From the NCBI GenBank assembly GCA_963920705.1, contig OY987230.1:2418001-2482000 (forward strand): a stretch of DNA of 64,000 nucleotides, given 5' to 3'. The notes beneath the pieces are model-generated. The model worked only from the letters and a program-made list of their open reading frames with translations, had not been told where the DNA came from and made no database searches. A program made the translations under genes and the position numbers. Within the stretch, counting starts at the first letter, position 1, and the number at the start of each line of letters is the position of its first letter. Origin of the DNA: Odiellus spinosus. Lineage: Eukaryota; Arthropoda; Arachnida; Opiliones; Phalangiidae. Positions 1-11,649 of this stretch are shown here, one piece after another.

Positions 1-404
1 TTTTATATTTGTCACAATTTTGCAATTTATACAAAACCAAAGTCATTCGAAAGAGCAATTAATGGACAGTTTAAATAATAAGAGTTTTCAAAAATCCGTT
101 GAAAAACATGGAAAATATGGACAATTCAAAAAACATCTAATATCAAAAAGCGAATTTTGAAAATCTGAAATTTGACTATTTTGATATTGTATGATTTCTT
201 GAATTGGCCATATTTTTCTTGTTTTTCAACGGATTTTCCAAAACTATTGTTTTTTAGATAGACCAAAATTTGGTCTTTCGAGTGGTCTTAATTTTGTCTA
301 AATCGCTTAAAATTCAAAAGTTTTGTGTCCATTTGAATCCAATAATCTTGGATTTTTAAGCGTTTTTGCTTAATTTTAACCAATTTTATATTTGTCACGT
401 TTTG

Positions 405-477
405 GCAATTTAGACAAAACCAAAGTCATTCGAAAGAGCAATTTATGGACAGTCTAAATAATAAGAGTTTTCAAAAA
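405..477 (+). repeat. Arm A of the reference unit
   Basis: Arm A begins gcaatttagacaaaac, contains gtcattcgaaagagca and ends in gagttttcaaaaa just before the core. It always sits next to the tgtcac end of the spacer. Aligned without gaps to the inverse of arm B (617-689) it has 56 identities in 73, so A and B are diverged copies of one ancestral arm. Across the window its inner end has three common forms: gacagtttaaat, gacagtctaaat and gacagtcttaat. The first tends to adjoin the catgg half of the core and the second the caag half, with exceptions (for example 26105 and 33560). Confidence 0.92.
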
Positions 478-616
478 TCCGTTGAAAAACAAGAAAAATA
501 TGGCCAATTCAAGAAATCATAGAATATCAAAATAGTCAAATTTCAGATTTTCAAAATTCGCTTTTTGATATTAGATGTTTTTTGAATTGTCCATATTTTC
601 CATGTTTTTCAACGGA
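478..616 (-). repeat. Palindromic core of the reference unit
   Basis: The core starts tccgttgaaaaaca and ends tgtttttcaacgga, a perfect 14-bp terminal inverted repeat. The symmetry continues inward imperfectly to a centre at about 547 (cagattttcaaaattc). One half reads caagaaaaatatggccaatt then aagaaatcatagaatatc; the other, read inward from the other end, catggaaaatatggacaatt then aaaaaacatctaatatc. I call the catgg-half-first direction +, so this copy is -, while the core following position 99 is +. Core direction varies separately from module direction: the first core is + and the second -, although both lie between two + modules. Confidence 0.92.
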
Positions 617-689
617 TTTTCCAAAACTCTTGTTATTTAGATAGAGCAATATTTGCTCTTTCGAGTGGTCTTAATTTTGTCTAAATCGC
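617..689 (-). repeat. Arm B of the reference unit (inverted copy of arm A)
   Basis: Read on the minus strand, arm B starts gcgatttagacaaaattaag, passes through ccactcgaaagagcaaata and ends caagagttttggaaaa at the core. It always lies next to the cgcttaaaa end of the spacer. Near its middle is a small palindrome that exists in several forms across the array: agaccaaattttggtct, agagcaatatttgctct, and hybrids that carry one side of each. Its core-proximal end is caatag or caagag; caatag usually adjoins the caag half of the core and caagag the catgg half. Confidence 0.92.
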
Positions 690-745
690 TTAAAATTCAA
701 AAGTTTTGTGTCCATTTGAATCCAATAATCTTGGATTTTTAAGCG
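687..745. repeat. Nested hairpins in the spacer
   Basis: The outer pair is cgcttaaaa (687-695) with ttttaagcg (737-745), 9 bp perfect here and 12 bp (cgcttaaaaatc / gatttttaagcg) in units with the aaatcaaaag variant. Inside it, aatccaa (719-725) pairs with ttggatt (731-737) around a 5-base loop, taatc. The two stems overlap at 737, so they are alternative rather than simultaneous in full. Both are conserved in nearly every unit. Confidence 0.8.
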
Positions 746-787
746 TTTTTGCTTAATTTTAACCAATTTTATATTTGTCACAATTTT
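690..787 (+). repeat. Directional spacer of the reference unit
   Basis: This 98-bp segment joins arm B to arm A and is the best marker of unit direction: tgtccatttgaatcc means + and ggattcaaatggaca means -. It is the least symmetric part of the unit but still contains nested short inverted repeats. Its arm-A end occurs in two haplotypes, gtcacaattttgcaa (majority) and gtcacgttttggcaa (about 31 copies by eye). No promoter, splice or coding signature was seen in it. Confidence 0.9.
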
Positions 788-1074
788 GCAATTTAGACAA
801 AACCAAAGTCATTCGAAAGAGCAATTAATGGACAGTTTAAATAATAAGAGTTTTCAAAAATCCGTTCAAAAAAAAATGGAAAATATGGACAATTCAAAAA
901 ACATCTAATATCAAAAAGCGAATTTTGAAAATCTGAAATTTGACTATTTTGATGTTCTATGATTTCTTGAATTGGCCATATTTTTCTTGTTTTTCAACGG
1001 ATTTTTGAAAACTCTTATTATTTAAACTGTCCATTAATTGCTCTTTCGAATGACTTTGGTTTTGTCTAAATTGC
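788..1074. repeat. A-core-A palindrome at a + to - junction (first of about 43)
   Basis: Here a + module meets a - module, so the core is flanked on both sides by arm A in opposite senses: gcaatttagac on the left and gtctaaattgc on the right. The palindrome is about 287 bp and more symmetric than a normal unit because both arms are the same type. The core has a local irregularity at 864-880, ccgttcaaaaaaaaatgg in place of ccgttgaaaaacatgg. The same arrangement recurs wherever the orientation map changes from + to -. Confidence 0.9.
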
Positions 1075-1172
1075 AAAATTGTGACAAATATAAAATTGGT
1101 TAAAATTAAGCAAAAACGCTTAAAAATCCAAGATAATTGGATTCAAATGGACACAAAACTTTTGATTTTTAA

Positions 1173-1457
1173 GCGATTTAGACAAAATTAAGACCACTCG
1201 AAAGACCAAATTTTGGTCTTTCTAAAAAACAAGAGTTTTGGAAAATCCGTTGAAAAACATGGAAAATATGGACAATTCAAAAAACATCTAATATCAAAAA
1301 GCGAATTTTGAAAATCTGAAATTTGACTATTTTGATATTGTATGATTTCTTGAATTGGCCATATTTTTCTTGTTTTTCAACGGATTTTCCAAAACTATTG
1401 TTTTTTAGATAGACCAAAATTTGGTCTTTCGAGTGGTCTTAATTTTGTCTAAATCGC
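1173..1457. repeat. B-core-B palindrome at a - to + junction (first of about 43)
   Basis: A - module is followed by a + module, so the core is flanked by two arm B copies in opposite senses: gcgatttagac on the left and gtctaaatcgc on the right, 285 bp in all. The arm-B midpoint palindromes differ only slightly (ggtctttct on the left, agatagacc on the right). Such junctions alternate with A-core-A junctions along the array. Confidence 0.9.
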
Positions 1458-4378
1458 TTAAAATTCAAAAGTTTTGTGTCCATTTGAATCCAATAATCTT
1501 GGATTTTTAAGCGTTTTTGCTTAATTTTAACCAATTTTATATTTGTCACAATTTTGCAATTTAGACAAAACCAAAGTCATTCTAAAGAGCAATTAATGGA
1601 CAGTCTAAATAATAAGAGTTTTCAAAAATCCGTTGAAAAACAAGAAAAATATGGCCAATTCAAGAAATCATAGAATATCAAAATAGTCAAATTTCAGATT
1701 TTCAAAATTCGCTTTTTGATATTAGATGTTTTTTGAATTGTCCATATTTTCCATGTTTTTCAACGGATTTTCCAAAACTCTTGTTTTTTAGATAGACCAA
1801 AATTTGGTCTTTCGAGTGGTCTTAATTTTGTCTAAATCGCTTAAAAATCAAAAGTTTTGTGTCCATTTGAATCCAATAATCTTGGATTTTTAAGCGTTTT
1901 TGCTTAATTTTAACCAATTTTATATTTGTCACAATTTTGCAATTTAGACAAAACCAAAGTCATTCGAAAGAGCAATTAATGGACAGTTTAAATAATAAGA
2001 GTTTTCAAAAATCCGTTGAAAAACATGGAAAATATGGACAATTCAAAAAACATCTAATATCAAAAAGCGAATTTTGAAAATCTGAAATTTGACTATTTTG
2101 ATATTGAATGATTTCTTGAATTGGCCATATTTTTCTTGTTTTTCAACGGATTTTCCAAAACTATTGTTTTTTAGATAGACCAAAATTTGGTCTTTCGAGT
2201 GGTCTTAATTTTGTCTAAATCGCTTAAAATTCAAAAGTTTTGTGTCCATTTGAATCCAATAATCTTGGATTTTTAAGCGTTTTTGCTTAATTTTAACCAA
2301 TTTTATATTTGTCACGTTTTGGCAATTTAGACAAAACCAAAGTCATTCGAAAGAGCAATTAATGGACAGTCTAAATAATAAGAGTTTTCAAAAATCCGTT
2401 GAAAAACAAGAAAAATATGGCCAATTCAAGAAATCATAGAATATCAAAATAGTCAAATTTCAGATTTTCTAAATTCGCTTTTTGATATTAGATGTTTTTT
2501 GAATTGTCCATATTTTCCATGTTTTTCAACGGATATTCCAAAACTCTTGTTTTTTAGATAGAGCAATATTTGCTCTTTCGAGTGGTCTTAATTTTGTCTA
2601 AATCGCTTAAAAATCAAAAGTTTTGTGTCCATTTGAATCCAATAATCTTGGATTTTTAAGCGTTTTTGCTTAATTTTAACCAATTTTATATTTGTCACAA
2701 TTTTGCAATTTAGACAAAACCAAAGTCATTCTAAAGAGCAATTAATGGACAGTCTAAATAATAAGAGTTTTCAAAAATCCGTTGAAAAACAAGAAAAATA
2801 TGGCCAATTCAAGAAATCATAGAATATCAAAATAGTCAAATTTCAGATTTTCAAAATTCGCTTTTTGATATTAGATGTTTTTTGAATTGTCCATATTTTC
2901 CATGTTTTTCAACGGATTTTCCAAAACTCTTGTTTTTTAGATAGACCAAAATTTGGTCTTTCGAGTGGTCTTAATTTTGTCTAAATCGCTTAAAAATCAA
3001 AAGTTTTGTGTCCATTTGAATCCAATAATCTTGGATTTTTAAGCGTTTTTGCTTAATTTTAACCAATTTTATATTTGTCACAATTTTGCAATTTAGACAA
3101 AACCAAAGTTATTCGAAAGAGCAATTAATGGACAGTTTAAATAATAAGAGTTTTCAAAAATCCGTTGAAAAACATGGAAAATATGGACAATTCAAAAAAC
3201 ATCTAATATCAAAAAGCGAATTTTGAAAATCTGAAATTTGACTATTTTGATATTGAATGATTTCTTGAATTGGCCATATTTTTCTTGTTTTTCAACGGAT
3301 TTTCCAAAACTATTGTTTTTTAGATAGACCAAAATTTGGTCTTTCGAGTGGTCTTAATTTTGTCTAAATCGCTTAAAATTCAAAAGTTTTGTGTCCATTT
3401 GAATCCAATAATCTTGGATTTTTAAGCGTTTTTGCTTAATTTTAACCAATTTTATATTTGTCACGTTTTGGCAATTTAGACAAAACCAAAGTCATTCGAA
3501 AGAGCAATTAATGGACAGTCCAAATAATAAGAGTTTTCAAAAATCCGTTGAAAAACAAGAAAAATATGGCCAATTCAAGAAATCATAGAATATCAAAATA
3601 GTCAAATTTTAGATTTTCTAAATTCGCTTTTTGATATTAGATGATTTTTGAATTGTCCATATTTTCCATGTTTTTCAACGGATATTCCAAAACTCTTGTT
3701 TTTTAGATAGAGCAATATTTGCTCTTTCGAGTGGTCTTAATTTTGTCTAAATCGCTTAAAAATCAAAAGTTTTGTGTCCATTTGAATCCAATAATCTTGG
3801 ATTTTTAAGCGTTTTTGCTTAATTTTAACCAATTTTATATTTGTCACAATTTTGCAATTTAGACAAAACCAAAGTCATTCGAAAGAGCAATTAATGGACA
3901 GTTTAAATAATAAGAGTTTTCAAAAATCCGTTGAAAAACATGGAAAATATGGAGAATTCAAAAAACATCTAATATCAAAAAGCGAATTTTGAAAATCTGA
4001 AATTTGACTATTTTGATATTCTATGATTTCTTGAATTGGCCATATTTTTCTTGTTTTTCAACGGATTTTCCAAAACTATTGTTTTTTAGATAGACCAAAA
4101 TTTGGTCTTTCGAGTGGTCTTAATTTTGTCTAAATCGCTTAAAATTCAAAAGTTTTGTGTCCATTTGAATCCAATAATCTTGGATTTTTAAGCGTTTTTG
4201 CTTAATTTTAACCAATTTTATATTTGTCACAATTTTACAATTTAGACAAAACCAAAGTCATTCGAAAGAGCAATTAATGGACAGTCTAAATAATAAGAGT
4301 TTTCAAAAATCTGTTGAAAAACAAGAAAAATATGGCCAATTCAAGAAATCAGAATATCAAAATAGTCAAATTTCAGAT
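1316..4378 (+). repeat. Longest + run: eight head-to-tail modules
   Basis: Eight consecutive modules share the + direction, from the centre of the B-core-B junction near 1316 to the centre of the A-core-A junction near 4378. The span of about 3,062 bp equals eight periods. Most of it is explained by a direct duplication of a three-unit block (listed separately), so the run reflects recent local amplification rather than a general head-to-tail rule. A 2-base deletion (aatcagaatatc) marks the core near 4350. Confidence 0.85.
1470..3767 (+). repeat. 1,149-bp trimer, two tandem copies
   Basis: Rare variants recur exactly 1,149 bp apart: the c of cattctaaag at 1582 and 2731, tattgaatg at 2102 and 3251, the c of attttctaaattc at 2469 and 3618, and ggatattcc at 2531 and 3680. 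The flanking units do not continue the pattern (arm B before 1470 and the core after about 3,880 differ). Three periods of 383 give 1,149. The copies differ at a few bases (for example aaagttattc at 3107), so the duplication is recent but not identical. Confidence 0.88.
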
Positions 4379-5469
4379 TTTCAAAATTCGCTTTTTGATA
4401 TTAGATGTTTTTTGAATTGTCCATATTTTCCATGTTTTTCAACGGATTTTTGAAAACTCTTATTATTAAGACTGTCCATTAATTGCTCTTTCGAATGACT
4501 TTGTTTTTGTCTAAACTGCAAAATTGTGACAAATATAAAATTGGTTAAAATTAAGCAAAAACGCTTAAAAATCCAAGATTATTGGATTCAAATGGACACA
4601 AAACTTTTGATTTTTAAGCGATTTAGACAAAATTAAGACCACTCGAAAGAGCAAATATTGGTCTATCTGAAAATCAAGAGTTTTGGAAAATCCGTTGAAA
4701 AACATGGAAAATATGGACAATTCAAAAAACATCTAATATCAAAAAGCGAATTTTGAAAATCTGAAATTTGACTATTTTGATATTCTATGATTTCTTGAAT
4801 TGGCCATATTTTTCTTGTTTTTCAACGGATTTTTGAAAACTCTTATTATTTAAACTGTCCATTAATTGCTCTTTCGAATGACTTTGTTTTGTCTAAATTG
4901 CAAAATTGTGACAAATATAAAATTGGTTAAAATTAAGCAAAAACGCTTAAAAATCCAAGATTATTGGATTCAAATGGACACAAAACTTTTGATTTTTAAG
5001 CGATTTGGACAAAATTAAGACCACTCGAAAGAGCAAATATTGGTCTATCTGAAAATCAAGAGTTTTGGAAAATCCGTTGAAAAACATGGAAAATATGGAC
5101 AATTCAAAAAACATCTAATATCAAAAAGCGAATTTTGAAAATCTGAAATTTGACTATTTTGATATTGTATGATTTCTTGAATTGGCCATAGTTTTTCTTG
5201 TTTTTCAACGGATTTTCCAAAACTTTTGTTTTTTAGATAGACCAAAATTTGGTCTTTCGAGTGGTCTTAATTTTGTCTAAATCGCTTAAAATTCAAAAGT
5301 TTTGTGTCCATTTGAATCCAATAATCTTGGATTTTTAAGCGTTTTTGCTTAATTTTAACCAATTTTATATTTGTCACAATTTTGCAATTTAGACAAAACC
5401 AAAGTCATTCGAAAGAGCAATTAATGGACAGTTTAAATAATAAGAGTTTTCAAAAATCCGTTGAAAAAC

Positions 5470-8400
5470 ATGGAAAATATGGACAATTCAAAAAACATCT
5501 AATATCAAAAAGCGAATTTTGAAAATCTGAAATTTGACTATTTTGATATTGTATGATTTCTTGAATTGGCCATATTTTTCTTGTTTTTCAACGGATTTTC
5601 CAAAACTATTGTTTTTTAGATAGACCAAAATTTGGTCTTTCGAGTGGTCTTAATTTTGTCTAAATCGCTTAAAATTCAAAAGTTTTGTGTCCATTTGAAT
5701 CCAATAATCTTGGATTTTTAAGCGTTTTTGCTTAATTTTAACCAATTTTATATTTGTCACGTTTTGGCAATTTAGACAAAACCAAAGTCATTCGAAAGAG
5801 CAATTAATGGACAGTCTAAATAATAAGAGTTTTCATAAATCCGTTGAAAAACAAGAAAAATATGGCCAATTCAAGAAATCATAGAATATCAAAATAGTCA
5901 AATTTCAGATTTTCAAAATTCGCTTTTTGATATTAGATGTTTTTTGAATTGTCCATATTTTCCATGTTTTTCAACGGATTTTCCAAAACTCTTGTTTTTT
6001 AGATAGAGCAATATTTGCTCTTTCGAGTGGTCTTAATTTTGTCTAAATCGCTTAAAAATCAAAAGTTTTGTGTCCATTTGAATCCAATAATCTTGGATTT
6101 TTAAGCGTTTTTGGTTAATTTTAACCAATTTTATATTTGTCACAATTTTGCAATTTAGACAAAACCAAAGTCATTCGAAAGAGCAATTAATGGACAGTTT
6201 AAATAATAAGAGTTTTCAAAAATCCGTTGAAAAACATGGAAAATATGGACAATTCAAAAAACATCTAATATCAAAAAGCGAATTTTGAAAATCTGAAATT
6301 TGACTATTTTGATATTCTATGATTTCTTGAATTGGCCATATTTTTCTGGTTTTTCAACGGATTTTTGAAAACTCTTATTATTTAGACTGTCCATTAATTG
6401 CTTTTTCGAATGACTTTGGTTTTGTCTAAATTGCAAAATTGTGACAAATATAAAATTGGTTAAAATTAAGCAAAAACGCTTAAAAATCCAAGGTTATTGG
6501 ATTCAAATGGACACAAAACTTTTGATTTTTAAGCGATTTAGACAAAATTAAGACCACTCGAAAGAGCAAATATTGGTCTATCTGAAAATCAAGAGTTTTG
6601 GAAAATCCGTTGAAAAACATGGAAAATATGGACAATTCAAAAAACATCTAATATCAAAAAGCGAATTTTGAAAATCTGAAATTTGACTATTTTGATATTC
6701 TATGATTTCTTGAATTGGCCATATTTTTCTTGTTTTTCAACGGATTTTCCAAAACTATTGTTTTTTAGATAGACCAAAATTTGGTCTTTCGAGTGGTCTT
6801 AATTTTGTCTAAATCGCTTAAAATTCAAAAGTTTTGTGTCCATTTGAATCCAATAATCTTGGATTTTTAAGCGTTTTTGCTTAATTTTAACCAATTTTAT
6901 ATTTGTCACAATTTTGCAATTTAGACAAAACCAAAGTCATTCGAAAGAGCAATTAATGGACAGTCTAAATAATAAGAGTTTTCAAAAATCCGTTGAAAAA
7001 CAAGAAAAATATGGCCAATTCAAGAAATCATAGAATATCAAAATAGTCAAATTTCAGATTTTCAAAATTCGCTTTTTGATATTAGATGTTTTTTGAATTG
7101 TCCATATTTTCCATGTTTTTCAACGGATTTTTGAAAACTCTTATTATTTAAACTGTCCATTAATTGCTCTTTCGAATGACTTTGGTTTTGTCTAAATTGC
7201 AAAATTGTGACAAATATAAAATTGGTTAAAATTAAGCAAAAACGCTTAAAAATCCAAGATTATTGGATTCAAATGGACACAAAACTTTTGATTTTTAAGC
7301 GATTTAGACAAAATTAAGACCACTCGAAAGACCAAATTTTGGTCTATCTAAAAAACAAGAGTTTTGGAAAATCCGTTGAAAAACATGGAAAATATGGACA
7401 ATTCAAAAAACATCTAATATCAAAAAGCGAATTTTGAAAATCTGAAATTTGACTATTTTGATATTGTATGATTTCTTGAATTGGCCATATTTTTCTTGTT
7501 TTTCAACGGATTTTCCAAAACTATTGTTTTTTAGATAGACCAAAATTTGGTCTTTCGAGTGGTCTTAATTTTGTCTAAATCGCTTAAAATTCAAAAGTTT
7601 TGTGTCCATTTGAATCCAATAATCTTGGATTTTTAAGCGTTTTTGCTTAACTTTAACCAATTTTATATTTGTCACGTTTTGGCAATTTAGACAAAACCAA
7701 AGTCATTCGAAAGAGCAATTAATGGATAGTCTAAATAATAAGAGTTTTCATAAATCCGTTGAAAAACAAGAAAAATATGGCCAATTCAAGAAATCATAGA
7801 ATATCAAAATAGTCAAATTTCAGATTTTCAAAATTCGCTTTTTGATATTAGATGTTTTTTGAATTGTCCATATTTTCCATGTTTTTCAACGGATTTTCCA
7901 AAACTCTTGTTTTTAAGATAGAGCAATATTTGCTCTTTCGAGTGGTCTTAATTTTGTCTAAATCGCTTAAAAATCAAAAGTTTTGTGTCCATTTGAATCC
8001 AATAATCTTGGATTTTTAAGCGTTTTTGCTTAATTTTAACCAATTTTATATTTGTCACAATTTTGCAATTTAGACAAAACCAAAGTCATTCGAAAGAGCA
8101 ATTAATGGACAGTTTAAATAATAAGAGTTTTCAAAAATCCGTTGAAAAACATGGAAAATATGGACAATTCAAAAAACATCTAATATCAAAAAGCGAATTT
8201 TGAAAATCTGAAATTTGACTATTTTGATATTCTATGATTTCTTGAATTGGCCACATTTTTCTTGTTTTTCAACGGATTTTTGAAAACTCTTATTATTTAG
8301 ACTGTCCATTAATTGCTCTTTCGAATGACTTTGGTTTTGTCTAAATTGCAAAATTGTGACAAATATAAAATTGGTTAAAATTAAGCAAAAACGCTTAAAA

Positions 8401-8475
8401 ATCCAAGATTATTGGATTCAAATGGACACAAAACTTTTGATTTTTAAGCGATTTAGACAAAATTAAGACCACTCG
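5470..8475 (+). repeat. 1,915-bp spaced duplication
   Basis: Segments of about 1.09 kb at 5,470-6,560 and 7,385-8,475 share the module order + + - and the rare core-edge variant gttttcataaatcc (tttcata at 5831 and 7746, 1,915 bp apart, five periods). They diverge at the right where one carries gagcaaatattggtc and the other gaccaaattttggtc in arm B. Confidence 0.78.
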
Positions 8476-11400
8476 AAAGACCAAATTTTGGTCTATCTAA
8501 AAAACAAGAGTTTTGGAAAATCCGTTGAAAAACATGGAAAATATGGACAATTCAAAAAACATCTAATATCAAAAAGCGAATTTTGAAAATCTGAAATTTG
8601 ACTATTTTGATATTCTACGATTTCTTGAATTGGCCATATTTTTCTTGTTTTTCAACGGATTTTTGAAAACTCTTATTATTTAGACTGTCCATTAATTGCT
8701 CTTTCGAATGACTTTGGTTTTGTCTAAATTGCAAAATTGTGACAAATATAAAATTGGTTAAAATTAAGCAAAAACGCTTAAAAATCCAAGATTATTGGAT
8801 TCAAATGGACACAAAACTTTTGAATTTTAAGCGATTTAGACAAAATTAAGACCACTCGAAAGACCAAATTTTGGTCTATCTAAAAAACAATAGTTTTGGA
8901 AAATCCGTTGAAAAACAAGAAAAATATGGCCAATTCAAGAAATCATACAATATCAAAATAGTCAAATTTCAGATTTTAAAAATTCGCTTTTTGATATTAG
9001 ATGTTTTTTAAATTGTCCATATTTTCCATGTTTTTCAACGGATTTTCCAAAACTATTGTTTTTTAGATATACCAATATTTGCTCTTTCGAGTGGTCTTAA
9101 TTTTGTCTAAATCGCTTAAAATTCAAAAGTTTTGTGTCCATTTGAATCCAATAATCTTGGATTTTTAAGCGTTTTTGCTTAATTTTAACCAATTTTATAT
9201 TTGTCACAATTTTGCAATTTAGACAAAACCAAAGTCATTCGAAAGAGCAATTAATGGACAGTCTAAATAATAAGAGTTTTCAAAAATCCGTTGAAAAACA
9301 AGAAAAATATGGCCAATTCAAGAAATCATAGAATATCAAAATAGTCAAATTTCAGATTTTCAAAATTCGCTTTTTGATATTAGATGTTTTTTGAATTGTC
9401 CATATTTTCCATGTTTTTCAACGGATTTTTGAAAACTCTTATTATTTAAACTGTCCATTAATTGCTCTTTCGAATGACTTTGGTTTTGTCTAAATTGCAA
9501 AATTGTGACAAATATAAAATTGGTTAAAATTTTGCAAAAACGCTTAAAAATCCAAGATTATTGGATTCAAATGGACACAAAACTTTTGATTTTTAAGCGA
9601 TTTAGACAAAATTAAGACCACTCGAAAGACCAAATTTTGGTCTATCTAAAAAACAATAGTTTTGGAAAATCCGTTGAAAAACAAGAAAAATATGGCCAAT
9701 TCAAGAAATCATACAATATCAAAATAGTCAAATTTCAGATTTTCAAAATTCGCTTTTTGATATTAGATGTTTTTTGAATTGTCCATATTTTCCATGTTTT
9801 TCAACGGATTTTCCAAAACTCTTGTTTTTTAGATAGACCAAAATTTGGTCTTTGGGGTGGTCTTAATTTTGTCTAAATCGCTTAAAAATCAAAAGTTTTG
9901 TGTCCATTTGAATCCAATAATCTTGGATTTTTAAGCGTTTTTGCTTAATTTTAACCAATTTTATATTTGTCACAATTTTGCAATTTAGACAAAACCAAAG
10001 TCATTCGAAAGAGCAATTAATGGACAGTCTAAATAATAAGAGTTTTCAAAAATCCGTTGAAAAACAAGAAAAATGTGGACAATTCAAGAAATCATAGAAT
10101 ATCAAAATAGTCAAATTTCAGATTTTCAAAATTCGCTTTTTGATATTAGATGTTTTTTGAATTGGCCATATTTTTCTTGTTTTTCAACGGTTTTTTGAAA
10201 ACTCTTATTATTAAGACTGTCCATTAATTGCTCTTTCGAATGACTTTGTTTTTGTCTAAATTGCAAAATTGTGACAAATATAAAATTGGTTAAAATTAAG
10301 CAAAAACGCTTAAAAATCCAAGATTATTGGATTCAAATGGACACAAAACTTTTGATTTTTAAGCGATTTAGACAAAATTAAGACACTCGAAAGAGCAAAT
10401 ATTGGTCTATCTGAAAATCAAGAGTTTTGGAAAATCCGTTGAAAAACATGGAAAATATGGACAATTCAAAAAACATCTAATATCAAAAGCGAATTTTGAA
10501 AATCTGAAATTTGACTATTTTGATATTCTATGATTTCTAGAATTGGCCATATTTTTCTTGTTTTTCAACGGATTTTCCAAAACTATTGTATTTTAGATAG
10601 ACCAAAATTTGGTCTTTCGAGTGGTCTTAATTTTGTCTAAATCGCTTAAAATTCAAAGGTTTTGTGTCCATTTGAATCCAATAATCTTGGATTTTTAAGC
10701 GTTTTTGCTTAATTTTAACCAATTTTATATTTGTCACGTTTTGGCAATTTAGACAAAACCAAAGTCATTCGAAAGAGCAATTAATCGACAGTCTAAATAA
10801 TAAGAGTTTTCAAAAATCCGTTGAAAAACAAGAAAAATATGGCCAATTCAAGAAATCATAGAATATCAAAATAGTCAAATTTCAGATTTTCAAAATTCGC
10901 TTTTTGATATTAGATGTTTTTTGAATTGTCCATATTTTCCATGTTTTTCAACGGATTTTCCAAAACTCTTGTTTTTTAGATAGACCAAAATTTGGTCTTT
11001 CGAGTGGTCTTAATTTTGTCTAAATCGCTTAAAAATCAAAAGTTTTGTGCCCATTTGAATCCAATAATCTTGGATTTTTAAGCGTTTTTGCTTAATTTTA
11101 ACCAATTTTATATTTGTCACAATTTTGCAATTTAGACAAAACCAAAGTCATTCGAAAGAGCAATTAATGGACAGTTTAAATAATAAGAGTTTTCAAAAAT
11201 CCGTTGAAAAACATGGAAAATATGGACAATTCAAAAAACATCTAATATCAAAAAGCGAATTTTGAAAATCTGAAATTTGACTATTTTGATATTGTATGAT
11301 TTCTTGAATTGGCCATATTTTTCTTGTTTTTCAACGGATTTTCCAAAACTATTGTTTTTTAGATAGACCAAAATTTGGTCTTTCGAGTGGTCTTAATTTT

Positions 11401-11649
11401 GTCTAAATCGCTTAAAATTCAAAAGTTTTGTGTCCATTTGAATCCAATAATCTTGGATTTTTAAGCGTTTTTGCTTAATTTTAACCAATTTTATATTTGT
11501 CACAATTTTGCAATCTAGACAAAACCAAAGTCATTCGAAAGAGCAATTAATGGACAGTCTAAATAATAAGAGTTTTCAAAAATCCGTTGAAAAACAAGAA
11601 AAATATGGCCAATTCAAGAAATCATAGAATATCAAAATAGTCAAATTTC

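Larger units (their letters stand above)
384..766 (+). repeat. Reference monomer of the satellite, 383 bp
   Basis: This copy is used to define the parts. Counted from ttttatatttg, it runs: end of the preceding spacer (384-404), arm A (405-477), core (478-616), arm B in inverted sense (617-689), and most of the next spacer (690-766, continuing to 787). The lengths 73 + 139 + 73 + 98 add to 383. Arm A plus core plus arm B (405-689) form one 285-bp imperfect palindrome centred near 547. The unit holds 8 CpG and 105 G+C. A 383-bp period is close to two nucleosome repeats, a common satellite length class; that relation is inferred from length only. Confidence 0.95.
1..8000. repeat. Orientation map, 0-8 kb (mostly +)
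   Basis: Module direction was read from the spacer landmark; approximate landmark positions follow. + at 1 (partial), 327, 709; - 1138; + 1482, 1859, 2242, 2625, 3008, 3391, 3774, 4155; - 4581, 4965; + 5303, 5686, 6068; - 6497; + 6836; - 7262; + 7598, 7985. That is 17 + and 5 -. This is the only 8-kb section dominated by +. Nothing other than satellite units is present. Confidence 0.88.

Noticed and set aside
428..445. CENP-B box in arm A (attcgaaagagca)
   Set aside because: Only the ttcg and the following a at the right spacing match; the cggg end of the motif is absent from all units read.
617..660. Restriction or transcription-factor operator reading of the 17-base palindrome in arm B
   Set aside because: There is no gene nearby and the site has several forms that break symmetry, so a protein-binding role is not supported; it is treated as a recombination trace.
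405..689. MITE or foldback transposon with terminal inverted repeats
   Set aside because: The 285-bp palindrome resembles a foldback element, but no target-site duplication or copy in unique DNA is visible and it occurs only in tandem here. An ancient origin from such an element remains possible but cannot be shown from this window.
687..760. Rho-independent terminator (hairpin followed by t-run in the spacer)
   Set aside because: The stem is AT-rich, the t-run is part of the inverted repeat, and the context is eukaryotic satellite DNA without genes.
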